DNA from: Strongylocentrotus droebachiensis
Taxonomy: Eukaryota; Echinodermata; Echinoidea; Camarodonta; Strongylocentrotidae
NCBI GenBank assembly: GCA_035222895.1
Contig: JAVYIG010000414.1
Span: forward strand, 1-64,000
Direction: 5' to 3'
Length of the DNA stretch: 64,000 nucleotides
The notes under the pieces were generated by a model. That model saw only the letters and a program-made list of their open reading frames with translations. It was not told where the DNA came from and did no database searches. Positions 37,529-48,388 of this stretch are shown in pieces. The first letter of the stretch is position 1, and every line of letters starts with the position of its first letter. The position numbers were made by a program, and so were the translations under genes.

Positions 37529-38890
37529 AATAACCCCCTAAAAGCCATTTTCAAGCCCACTCGTTTTAAGGGAAGTTCTAAATTAGTATTGTCTTTCAAA
37601 TGCCCTTGGAATTTAATCTTTTCATTTTTTGGCCTGTAAATGGGATATACATAGTAAGTACCTTTAAACAAACAAAATACATTTTTTTAAATTCATTAAA
37701 CATTTTTTTCTAAAAAATCGATAAAGAACCTGGATAACAATTTTTTTTTAAAGTTTTTTTTTAAAGTTTTGTTATTGCTTCAAATCAAAGATATTTACAA
37801 TCGTTGTTGATTATAACATTTGATCTGCCCGGATAACAAGTTGGTTTTGAAAGAAGCAGAGAAATTAAAGGCCTAGTCCACTCCAATTTTCAAAAATTAT
37901 AGCATGTTGTAAATAAATAAAAGGTTAAAACTGCCAAATACCACTTTTCTTACTACCATCTCAACAACCATAAGCCTGGCACATCGGCATCTGCAATTGC
38001 GAGCTCCTCGCTCATTTGCTCAGTACTTTTGATGAAGGAATAGATTTGTTTCATACGGGTTTAGTGTAAAAATAGTTTTTTTCTTTGTCATCGGAAGCAG
38101 AAGTTAGTTTAACCTCTAGATGTTAAATTATCATATACATGTACATTATTACAGTAATATTATACTACAATTCAGAAGCTTTAGTTGTCTGCTCCATTCA
38201 AGTGTGTGATTTTTAGTGTGTGCTAAAAAAATCTGTGCCATATTATATGAGGTAACCAAAAAAGGCTGAGCAAAGTGGCTATATTACTGACATTTGCATT
38301 TTTGGAAAGAGCAACTCGACTTGAAAAAAATAAGCACAAAATCAAAATTTGTTGAGGACTTATTGTTGAAATACACCATTTTTCAAACCATGTCATGTAC
38401 TACATATAATTTTTAAAATTTACTGCATCTGCCATTATGATTCAGGCAGACATAGTTTTGTCTTTGTCAGAAAAGTTTTTCCTGACTAAAATCTGTGCTA
38501 CACACATTCACAACATTGTGATGTAGTAAATTTTGGCAAGCAATAAATATATGCAAGATAATATTTATAAACATGTACATATACTAGCCTAAATACAGTG
38601 GTATTTTCAGCAACATATGTAATCCTTTGCAATGCATCGACACAAGGATGTGACGAGAACATTTTTTTAAAATGAAAAGCGTGTTTGCCTGTACATGTAA
38701 CATGTTCATTAGTTCTGATAAACTGCCTTTTCATGTTGAGTAACTGTAAGATGAAAAAGAAAAATATAACTTTACACGTTATTTTGAATATAACTGGTCA
38801 CATTGTATTTATTGGTATTTATCGAAGCAAATTTGATTTATGCATGGACATTATATACTATTGATCCCTTAATTATCTTTCTTTTCTACA
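37529..38890. other. 3' flank of the BEN gene
   Basis: AT-rich non-coding DNA between the BEN poly(A) signals and the right-arm minisatellite. No exon or transposon end is recognised. Confidence 0.45.
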
Positions 38891-39830
38891 CCCGACTGCT
38901 GGCCTGCACCCTTGCAGGGCTGCTTGCAACCTAGCAGGAATGCTGGCCTGCACCCTTGCAGGGCTGCTTGCAACCTAGCGGGAATGCTGGCCTGCACCCT
39001 TACAGGCTTGCAGGGCTGCTTGCAACCTAGCGGGAATGCTGGTCTGCACCCTTGCAGGGCTGCTTGCAACCTAGCAGGAATGCTGGCCTGCACCCTTACA
39101 TGCTTGCAGGGCTGCTTGCAACCTAGCAGGAATGCTGGCCTGCACCCTTACAGGCTTGCAGGGCTGCTTGCAACCTAGCAGGGATGCTGGCCTGCACCCT
39201 TGCAGGGCTGCTTGCAACCTAGCAGGGATGCTGGCCTGTACCCTTACAGGCTTGCAGGGCTGCTTGCAACCTAGCAGGGATGCTGGCCTGCACCCTTACA
39301 GGCTTGCAGGGCTGCTTGCAACCTAGCAGGGATGCTGGCCTGCACCCTTACATGCTTGCAGGGCTGCTTGCAACCTAGCAGGAATGCTGGCCTGCACCCT
39401 TACAGGCTTGCAGGGCTGCTTGCAACCTAGCAGGGATGCTGGCCTGCTTGCAACCTAGCAGGGATGCTGGCCTGTACCCTTACAGGCTTGCAGGGCTGCT
39501 TGCAACCTAGCAGGGATGCTGGCCTGCACCCTTACAGGCTTGCAGGGCTGCTTGCAACCTAGCAGGGATGCTGGCCTGCACCCTTACAGGCTTGCAGGGC
39601 TGCTTGCAACCTAGCAGGGATGCTGGCCTGTACCCTTGCAGGCTTGCAGGGCTGCTTGCAACCTAGCAGGAATGCTGGCCTGCACCCTTACAGGCTTGCA
39701 GGGCTGCTTGCAACCTAGCAGGAATGCTGGCCTGCACCCTTGCAGGGCTGCTTGCAACCTAGCAGGAATGCTTGCCAGCACCCTTGCAGGGCTGCAGGTT
39801 TGCTAGCCTGCATGCTTGCAGGGGGTGCTG
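38891..39830. repeat. 43/53-bp minisatellite, right arm of inner element
   Basis: About 18 units of GGGCTGCTTGCAACCTAGCA plus GGAATGCTGGCCTGCACCCT. Some units have an extra ~10 bp (TACAGGCTTG), giving 43- and 53-bp versions. The frame stays open, so Leu/Ala/Gly/Cys-rich ORFs appear, but they are not genes. Shares GCTTGCAGG with the left-arm 123-bp array. Confidence 0.9.
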
Positions 39831-40411
39831 GGTTGCTAGCCTACACGCTTACTAGCTTGCGGTCACAAGTTCTTGATTTTTGATTGGATGAAATCTTTCC
39901 CTAATTAACATATTTTGCTAGTTGCAAGCTAGTCGCTGGCTAGCCGCTAGCTGCTGTGCTCGCTTATCACAAGCTAGCAACTCGCTTACCAATTTTTCTG
40001 TAAGGGTAAGGTGATTACTAGTATGACTTTAGAAAAGGTTTCCATTCTTAATTTGATTGTGTGGATGTTAATAACATCACCTGAAAATAAATAGCAATTA
40101 GTTGATACAATTCGCTAGTATGATCTAAAAGTAAGTTTTCTATACGAAGACCAAATTTTCGAGAAAATCGCATTTGAAAATTCAGATTTTCATAGACCCT
40201 TGTGGAATAAGAAAACATTGATTATGCGATTTATTCAAAATGGAAGATATTTTAGCTGGAACATGAGCAAATGTTTACAGCTTATCATTATCTAAAACAT
40301 ATACTTTTGTTTAATTTGCGCAACCATACGTGTGTTTGTGGTATTATATGAAAACAATCAGTTTATGCTGCACTAAGCCTTATTTATCAATCTCTCCCTC
40401 TTCTTCTCCAG

Positions 40412-43400
40412 AAAATGAAGTTGATGTGGAAACCCTTCCCCTTCTAAGTGAAAGTATAATCACATCCTTCATACCCAAGATTGGACCTCGATTGAAGTTT
40501 CTCGCTGGGTGGCGTGCAGAGGTAGGCCCTAGATGTGGCACAATATCTCACTATGGATAGTTACAGATGCTTTCAGTGTCTTGATTTAATTAGGGGGGAT
40601 ATTTCTTGCCTATTCCATCATTTAAAATACACACATACAACAACCAGGGGAAAAAATGTAAGTATAACATGCATGCAAGGGGCATGTAGACTAACATTTC
40701 GTACATTATCGGGATATAGAAAACATCTCATTTCAAAGCACGCTGCACGGATAAAGACGTCAAGCACAACTACAAAAGCAGTTCCAGATCACCAAAGTGA
40801 AACCTGTTATGAAGGATCTGTTCTAGGAAAGAATAACAACACTGAAGGGAATTTGGAACAACTGCACCAGGAAAAGGCATTGTTTGTTGGAGAAAGCAGT
40901 GAGCAGGAAGATGTCTCTTTTGAAACGCAAACAGAGAGACTACCTGATATTGCAGCAAAGTTTGTAGCAGAACTCAGGGCAAGGACTAATGTGCCTGCTT
41001 CACACACCAACAAGGTCATTCAAACCGCACAAGATTTGGTTATTTCTGTGTTACAAACTGTGCAACAGGATGTGATGGATATCTTAAGTGAGCCACAATA
41101 TGCAGCTAACAGTGAGCTGAGATCTGATATACAAGATGTATTCGAGAATTCAAAGAATCCATTTTCAGAGCTCATGTCAGATACTCAACAGAAAAAATAT
41201 TTCTCTGAGAAAGGTGATTTCATTCAGCCTTGTGAGGTGTTGTTGGGAACTTGCTTAAAACCAAAAATTGATCAAAAGACAGGTGATCCACTGCAAAGCA
41301 CACAAAAAGAAACCTTTCAATATATACCACTAGCTGACACTATTAAACAATACTTAGAGCGACCAGGAGTAATGAACGCCATACTGTCTCAAAAAGGATC
41401 AAAAGATAATGATGTTTTGTATTCATTCAAAGATGGTCACTATTATAAAAGGCAGGAAGCTACTGCTAGACAAGACTGTGAATTCTTAGTGCCTCTGTTG
41501 TTGTACAATGATGAGTTTGAGACAGCCAATCCGCTTGGGTCAAAACGCGGCAAACACAAGGTAAGTGCCTTTTATACAAGTGTGTTATCCCTTCCCAGGA
41601 AATACCAGGCTAGGCTGGAAAATATCATGCTCACAGCTATGATCACATCTCCGCTTTTGAGTAAATATGGCATCTCAGAAGTTTTGAAGGTAATCAAGGA
41701 TGATCTGCAGCAGATGTGGACTGATGGACTCACTATCAAGTGCAAAGAGTTTGAGGGTAGGGTCAAACCCTACTTATTCCAAGTTGTAGGGGACAATCTT
41801 GGCATTCATGCCATGCTGGGATGTACAACCTGTTTCCGTGCCAACTATTACTGTAGATTCTGTAGAGGCCATCGCTCGTTGCTTCAGAAACAGCCAAAAG
41901 AGGATGCCCAATATCTCCGTGATGAAATAAACTATGATACAGATCTTCAAAAGCCCTTGTCAGAATCTGGCTTGAAGCATGCAACAGTTTTGAATGAATT
42001 GCCTTACTACCATTCCACCCAAAACTTATGTCCAGATGTAATGCATGATTTTACAGAGGGAGTCTTGCCCCTGGAAATGCACCTTGTTTTGAGTAAACTT
42101 GTTCAGAAGGGTTTCATAACACTGGATGAGGTGAACAGTAGAATATCCTCATTCAATTTTGGCTTTGTGGACCGCAAAAACAGACCAAGCCCAATCAGGC
42201 AGGCATCACTGAAGAATCCATATTCTGCCAGTGGACAGACATCAGCACAGATGACGTGCCTTGCATACAACATCCCTCTCATGTTAGGAGACAAGATTGA
42301 TGAGATGTGTGATGAGTGGGAACTCTTACTGTCAATCATTGACATCTTCAAAATCATTATGAGTCCCAGTATCAGTAAGTCTGCCATCTATGTCCTGAAG
42401 GCAATGATTGATGATCACCACAGGCTCTTCATGCAGCTCTTCCCTGAAGCTAGTCTAACTCCGAAGCAGCACTTTCTTGTGCATTACCCACGTGCACTGA
42501 AACACCTTGGGCCACTGACCCAGTATTCAGCATTGCGTTTTGAAGCAATGCACAGACCTTTCAAGCAGATTGCCAGTGTATCTTGCAACTACCAAAACAT
42601 TGTCAAAACATTGGCTAACAGATACCAAATGGCACGGTGCTACAGGTCAGTATCAAATCAGTCACTGGATAGCCAAGATATCAATGTGTCACAGCAAGCT
42701 GCAGCAATGCTTGGTGATCTACTTGATGATGAGGCACTTTGCAAAAAAATTAACTGTGGAAGGGGAACCGAAGTTACAGTTGCTGGGAAAGTGGACATTC
42801 ATGGATATGAGTTCCGGGCAGGTGTTGATGTACTTCTATATTGGACTGATGATGATGGACCCACGTTTGGACGTGTTCAGCATATTGTAGTGGTGCAAGA
42901 AAAGTTGTATCTGCTCCTTCGGCTGTATCAGACCTTGTACTTCAACAGACATGTTGAAGCATTTGCAGTACAGGTGGGCAGAGAGGAAGCACAAGCTGCT
43001 GTTGAATGGTGTGACCTGTTTGATCACAGGCCAGTCAATGCTGTCCAGTCCTATAGTGGAAGAGGGCGCTGCTTGTATATTGTGGTGCACCATTCATTCA
43101 TCTAGGAACAAGAAGGTACGTGTAGGCAACCCATTGCAAGCAAGTGATATATTTTTACAACTAGACATTACAGGTGCACTTGCAAATTTTGTCTTAGAGA
43201 ACAGAACCAAAACAAAGCAAAAGAAAGAAACTGTTATTCCAATTACAATTATATCTATGAATCAGTTCTTAGTGTATCATTCTACACATTTTGATTGAAA
43301 AAATAGCTAAGAAGCTAACCTTGATCGATCTGTACTGACTTGCTAACAAATTTTGATTATTCCAATGAAAATTTTACAGTAAATATCTGGTTTGAATTTT

Positions 43401-46400
43401 TTAACTCGTTATTAACTTCATTGTTTCTGTATCTGAAAATGTGTCTGTTATATTTGCATTCATTCATATTACGTTGTAATTTCTTAAATGTACCATGACT
43501 CATGCCAAGTTTTTCTAGCATATGTACTTCATTGAGGCCCCGGAAATGTGCTATTTTTTACCAATGCATGTTCCTGCCTAAAGTGAAAGTTCCTAACTGG
43601 ATATTATTATATTATAGATGTATACTGAAGAAGCTTCGGCTCATGAGTGACCACTTTTCAATTATGGGTTTGCTTTAAATAGGACAAGGGTACAGAAACA
43701 GTGAGAATGATTTTCCCCTTCAAGGAATAAACTTGATACTAAAGTCTAACCTGGGGCTGTTTGTGTCATTAATAATTTACATGTACATTGAAAGTTCAAT
43801 TATTTTTCATTTATTTATTGTAGTATCATGCTGCAAATCAACAAAGCATGGAACAAGCATCAACGTCGACAAGAAGCCCATCAGTGTTCTCCTTAGATGA
43901 CTGCTCAGATCTCTCTTGTGTAACAGGAAGTGAGTGGAGTCCCAGACAAAGCCCTTCCCAGCCCAGTTTGGATACGCCACTTTACGACTCCCCAGAATCC
44001 AAGAGTCCTGATCAACATCCTCCCCTGAAACGGGTCAAGAAAGTGCATTTCGTAAGTTTATGTATATAGTGGGCTGATACAATTGAAGAGTGGGCATGTC
44101 GAGTCACCATCATTCATCAGTGTTTATGCCTCCAACACATAAGGGTGCCGGAGGCATTATGTCTTGGAGTTATCTGTCTGTCAGTATTTCTGACAAGCAG
44201 CAGGGCTCAAAGGTGAAAGGTCAGTTCAAAGGTTATTCAAGTTTTTACTAAAAATACCATTTTATTTCTACATCTGCAGAATGGCTAGTGATATGATTAG
44301 GTAGGTACATTTTGGTATGAATGAATAAAGGAATGTTATGGAAAATGTTTGGTTGGGGTTATGGGTTTTAAGCTAGTCTAAGGTCAGTTTCAAGGTTTCA
44401 TTGAAATTTTTTATCAGAACAAAGTTTGCAAGGAATGCCCAGTGAGTGATTTATGATGGGCTTATTGTAGGAGGTCGGACAGCCAGAGATATACCCACCG
44501 ACTGCATGCTGTCACATTTCACTTGTTTATTCTGAATTTACTAATCTTTAAAAAAAAAATCCTTTATCTGTTGCAGAACATTGCTTGTATATTGAGAGAG
44601 ACCACCATGGGAAGAGCAGCATTAAGGAACATCAATGCTACAAATCTCTGCAGCAAAAGGGACCGGCATACTGTTGTGGATATGTTGACTCAGTACCTGA
44701 TACGGGAGTATGGTACCAAGCCAAGCTCATTTGTGAAGGCATCAATGGCCCATGCCATTGTGACAAGCTTTCCTTTCTTAAAAGATCCAGAATCTCCACT
44801 TGGCTATGTAAGTCCTGTCCATGAATTGCTTTCCTTAATATATGTGACCTCAGGTATGGCTCAGATCACCACTTTTTTCTGGACTGATTTATGGATTGAT
44901 TCTTACCACAGCGGGCATTTATTACTTGGAGGTGCCTTAATTCTTAGGTTGTCCATCCATACCTCCATCTGTCCCTACCCCATAGACCCCATTTACAAGA
45001 AAGTGAAATTTTATGAGAAGTTTCTGTTTGAGCCAGAAGCAATAAGCTACTTTAAGGTCTAAATCAAATAAATTATGTGTTTATGCAATAACTTTTGGAA
45101 TACTGGATCATATTATTTTGTGTAACTTGCTATGAAGCTTCCTCAATTTTGTTATTCTTGTATTTATTATATTGGAGATGCTCAATCAATTGCATGTTGT
45201 ATCACATTATCACAAGCATTATAAGAGCATCTCTGGCAATAGTAAATTTGACAGTAGACAGGCCTGAAAAGCTTACAAATAATGAAAAGCTAATATGGCA
45301 TCAATCACTAAATCGTGCAATATTTTTGTTTATTTTTACCACTTGTTTATAAGTTATATTATCCAGTAATGACACATCTCTTAATATTTAGACTTTTGTC
45401 TGCATGCCATTGAGTAATGGATATTCACAAAATTATCCATCATTCACTTTGTTTTTGCAATGACTTGATGACATTGCTGGAATATAACAGTGTGCAGTTA
45501 GAAATAGGTACTTAAGAAGACAAACCTTGTTATTGCAAACACTGACATATGTAACAAAATATGTAAATGTACAGTTTACACTGGAATTTTATTGTGCTTT
45601 TATTTGATTATTATTAATGTTTAACAAGTGTTGTTGAGCATTACTGTTTTTGAAGTTGAATTATGAAGGAATTTTAATTTATTTGAGCAGGAGGCCTGGT
45701 ACTGCGTGGGGGCCAAGGGACGGCCAGCAACAGGCTACCTGGAGGAGCATCTGAGGTATGTCAGAAAAAAGGAGAAGTCCCTGAGGGTACCAGTAGCTGA
45801 AGACGAGGCAGAGTCTCAAAAGCAAGGTATTCTGGCTACTTTTTCATATAGTTAAAGTTATGAGTTATTCAGATCCGTCTGATGAAGTCATGCTGTGCCA
45901 TAACAAACTGGTGGGGCATGAGCAATGCCAACTAAAACCCCCCTTCCAATACAATCATCAAAAACTTGTTGATACATGCTAATTGTTGATTGTTCTGTTG
46001 CATTATATCCAGGAGATACTGATCTTGAGTCTGTGAACGATGATAACATCACGACAATGGAAGAATGGCTGCGTAACAACAAGGAGCCAGAGGACATGGT
46101 GAAGGACTACATGAAACAAACAGCAACAAAAAGACATGACTGGATCAAGAGAAGTGACTGTTGTGTGAAGAACATTCTTACCACATATCCCAGACTTCTC
46201 GATGCTGGAATGGTATGTGGACCTTGATTTTTCTTCTGCATGTGACAAGAAAGGACATTAAATTAAACTAGAGTGGCATGTTTTGAGAAGTAACTTTTTT
46301 GTTTTTTGGTTGCATGGGCAGGTTTACTTTAGCAGTCTCCTTAAAGGGATCGTTTAACAATCTGAGATACACGGTCCTACAGAAATCGTGCATCCCTATT

Positions 46401-48388
46401 GAACCGATAATTGTTAGTGTGTACCATTCAAATCCTTGCAAAATGGTAAAGAGAAGATGCAAATGAAAGATATCCTACCTTTCATCTGGCTTCTATAACT
46501 ATCCTAACAATTACAGATTGAAGGAGATTTTGCAGAATTGTTCCCAGAGAAAGCAAACGCACTGTACCAGAAGTGGCCCACATTCTGTAACAAAGTAGTG
46601 GACTTCACCGAGAAAACTGGCAACTGGAGAAGTGCAAGAGCCGAATTCGAAAACATTCATGACCCTGGGAAACTCAGTCTTGGTATGTGGTGTCAGAACA
46701 CACATTTGACAGTATTAGTGAAAATGACTTGAGAGAAAGTCAAAAGAATTTATTTCAATTACACTATATGATGTTTATTTTTGTGGCCAGGACCAAACAT
46801 TGAGTCTAATATCCCCCCTGTAAGGAATTGAACTGAAATAAATAAAAGTGCTCTGAAACATATAATACATGTACAACATATGATAAAAACATGATTCCAT
46901 GACAAAGGTTTAGCATACTTTTACTTGCTTGTTTTGTTTGTTTGCTTTTTGGGGTGGGGATGGTGGTTTAAAGCTCATTGGGAAGGCTATGCTGAAGTTT
47001 GTGCAATTTTGATTTCTTTACTCAAAAAGCTGAGCTCCAAATTACTGACTGACATTTACGTTGAGTGATTTTACCCATATTTGTAGAAAATAATTGTTGT
47101 ATTCGACCGTTTTTTTTAAATTTGCTGTATATAACTGTACATTTTGTAAGATGTTCCATAATTGACCTGTTTGCTGTTGCACCTTTTCTTCATATGTAAT
47201 TGGGACTTAATTACTTAACTCTTTCATTGTTTCCCTCTTTTTAGAGGAAAAGAGCAATCTTGGATTCTACATGCTCCCAGTCTTGTTCCGAGGAAGGAAA
47301 GATTCCAAGAGAGGAACGTACACCACTGCAGAAACATTGTCGTCCTTCATTGACGTTCAACCAGTAAGTATATGTGCTGGGGAGGTGGTAAAGTAATGAC
47401 ATGTAAGGCATATATTTTGGTTTGTGTTTAAAATCTTGCCATAGTAATCATATTTCATTACAAACAAATTCAATAGTTAATTTGTTAGGAGTTTCAAACC
47501 TAGGACAACTGATGAAATTGAGGTTGAAATGCAATACCTATGTTCTTACCAGATAAGGCATTGCCATAACATTTTATTTGTGTAAAACTTGAAAAGCAAC
47601 CATTTTCAAGTTCCTAGTAATGGGCACGCTGGTCCCCAAGGAGGCCCTGCAGGGGCAACACTAGGCACTTTAATCTTAATAAGTCAGTTCGTCATTATCT
47701 GTGGTACAACTACAAATGGCCTCAGATTTGTCATCACATCGCATTTCACTCATGAATGCAAGCAAGTCCTTTAACCTGCAAATGACATGTGAAAAATGCA
47801 TGCTTATATTAACAGGTTGTATATGCCTTCCAGCTTAGTTGATGTAATGCTCTGAACGTGACCAGTTTGGGTACAGTTGACCTTTGCCGCAGGGATATTT
47901 AAGAATACCCAGTAATGTTTTGATGGGACAGGGATGAACATGCATAAACAAATTTGGGTGTCCTGTAGGTGATTGTGGATTCATAAGCAGAAGCATTCGA
48001 CAAGCATCAAATATATATATATCAATCCATATAATTACAAATGATTTCTTCTTGATTTCTCTTTGGACTACAGGAGGTTCTCGACATCCAGACTTATGTT
48101 GATAACATTGATGAAGCAGTCAGGTCACAGCCATTTGTTGTTGTGCGTGGGAACATTCTCACACCAATACAGGCGTACGTCGTAGTAGAGAGGAGGATAC
48201 TTCCTGCCGCAACACTGCTTAAAGCAGTCGACTTGTGCTTTAAGGCACTTTATGTGATGGATATCGAATATCAGCCGCAAAGCTGTTCTGTTTGGAAATT
48301 TCTCCAGATTGTGGTGTTCCAGTTTACCGATGGGGAGCATCTTACACCAAAGCTGCGGGAGGTCCGAGCCTTCATGAACATGCCATAA
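40412..48388 (+). CDS. SAM-domain (SAMD3-like) protein of outer element, exons 2-9
   Basis: Exons: 40412-40521, 43824-44051, 44577-44807, 45691-45826, 46013-46212, 46517-46682, 47245-47363 and 48074-48388. All are GT..AG and phase-consistent; with exon 1 they give 538 codons plus TAA. Exon 2 completes a SAM-like domain (residues ~18-72, ending FIPKIGPRLKFLAGW). Exon 3 is a Ser/Pro/Gln-rich linker. Exons 4-5 hold ILRETTMGRAALRNI, TVVDMLTQYLIREYG, IVTSFPFLKDPESPLGYEAW and ARGRP-like GAKGRPATGYLEEHLRYVRK. Exons 6-9 form a C-terminal domain (NILTTYPRLLDAGM, LGFYMLPVLFRGR, PFVVVRGNI, FKALYVMDIEYQ). I recall this layout from animal proteins annotated SAM domain-containing protein 3-like. Molecular function is unproven; protein-protein or DNA binding for the transposon is an inference. 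Confidence 0.75.
40553..43105 (+). CDS. C2H2-finger transposase-like protein nested in SAM-gene intron 2, 850 aa
   Basis: A single uninterrupted ORF. The first ATG is at 40553 (MDSYRCFQC); the longer frame begins with a GTG at 40535 and is not preferred. Two N-terminal C2H2-like fingers (YRCFQC..HHLKYTH, ~5-28; ITCMQGAC..HLISKH, ~38-63) precede a transposase-like core. Core landmarks are LLLYNDEFETANPLGS (Asp ~320), LFQVVGDNLGIHAMLG (Asp ~414), a CTTC..CRFC knuckle, CPDVMHDFTEGVLPLEM (~495) and ALRFEAMHRPFKQ (Glu ~664). The order Asp, Asp, (D/x)MH, FE matches the inner element's Tnp2-like enzyme, so both look like diverged CMC-class transposases. It begins 31 bp after the exon 2 donor of the SAM gene, on the same strand but in another frame. 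AATAAA at 43726 lies before SAM exon 3 and could end its transcript. Confidence 0.8.
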   Translation: MDSYRCFQCLDLIRGDISCLFHHLKYTHTTTRGKNVSITCMQGACRLTFRTLSGYRKHLISKHAARIKTSSTTTKAVPDHQSETCYEGSVLGKNNNTEGNLEQLHQEKALFVGESSEQEDVSFETQTERLPDIAAKFVAELRARTNVPASHTNKVIQTAQDLVISVLQTVQQDVMDILSEPQYAANSELRSDIQDVFENSKNPFSELMSDTQQKKYFSEKGDFIQPCEVLLGTCLKPKIDQKTGDPLQSTQKETFQYIPLADTIKQYLERPGVMNAILSQKGSKDNDVLYSFKDGHYYKRQEATARQDCEFLVPLLLYNDEFETANPLGSKRGKHKVSAFYTSVLSLPRKYQARLENIMLTAMITSPLLSKYGISEVLKVIKDDLQQMWTDGLTIKCKEFEGRVKPYLFQVVGDNLGIHAMLGCTTCFRANYYCRFCRGHRSLLQKQPKEDAQYLRDEINYDTDLQKPLSESGLKHATVLNELPYYHSTQNLCPDVMHDFTEGVLPLEMHLVLSKLVQKGFITLDEVNSRISSFNFGFVDRKNRPSPIRQASLKNPYSASGQTSAQMTCLAYNIPLMLGDKIDEMCDEWELLLSIIDIFKIIMSPSISKSAIYVLKAMIDDHHRLFMQLFPEASLTPKQHFLVHYPRALKHLGPLTQYSALRFEAMHRPFKQIASVSCNYQNIVKTLANRYQMARCYRSVSNQSLDSQDINVSQQAAAMLGDLLDDEALCKKINCGRGTEVTVAGKVDIHGYEFRAGVDVLLYWTDDDGPTFGRVQHIVVVQEKLYLLLRLYQTLYFNRHVEAFAVQVGREEAQAAVEWCDLFDHRPVNAVQSYSGRGRCLYIVVHHSFI
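43726..43731 (+). terminator. Candidate poly(A) signal for the nested transposase
   Basis: AATAAA 620 bp after the transposase stop and 93 bp before SAM exon 3. If used, it would end transcripts that retain intron 2 before the remaining SAM exons. Confidence 0.45.

Larger units (their letters stand above)
22320..40006. mobile_element. 17.7-kb nested transposon with Tnp2-like transposase and BEN-domain cargo (inner element)
   Basis: The left terminus CCCTTACAGAAATTT (22320) pairs with the right terminus, which on the minus strand reads CCCTTACAGAAAAATT (ends 40006). TA flanks both sides (22318-22319 and 40007-40008), a 2-bp duplication. Both arms carry minisatellites rich in GCTTGCAGG and GCTAGC text. 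Cargo is a divergent pair: a 957-aa Tnp2-like transposase (minus) and a 441-aa BEN-domain protein (plus). It lies in intron 1 of the outer element's SAM gene, so it inserted later or moved with it. The transposase supports a CMC (CACTA/Mirage/Chapaev) assignment. The termini are shorter and the edges less certain than for the outer element. Confidence 0.75.

Noticed and set aside
38869-39326. Leu/Ala/Gly/Cys-rich ORFs on both strands
   Set aside because: Frames through the 43/53-bp minisatellite of the inner element's right arm.
22340-39830. CRISPR array-like repeats
   Set aside because: The direct repeats are contiguous minisatellites without unique spacers, in a eukaryotic transposon.
36579-40521. 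Fusion of BEN exon 8 (phase 1) to SAM exon 2 (phase 1)
   Set aside because: Phases allow it, but BEN exon 9 continues the BEN motif and ends in stop plus AATAAA, and a better SAM exon 1 exists at 19881.
40535-40552. GTG start adding six residues to the 850-aa transposase
   Set aside because: Eukaryotic initiation at ATG 40553 is more likely and directly precedes the first zinc finger.
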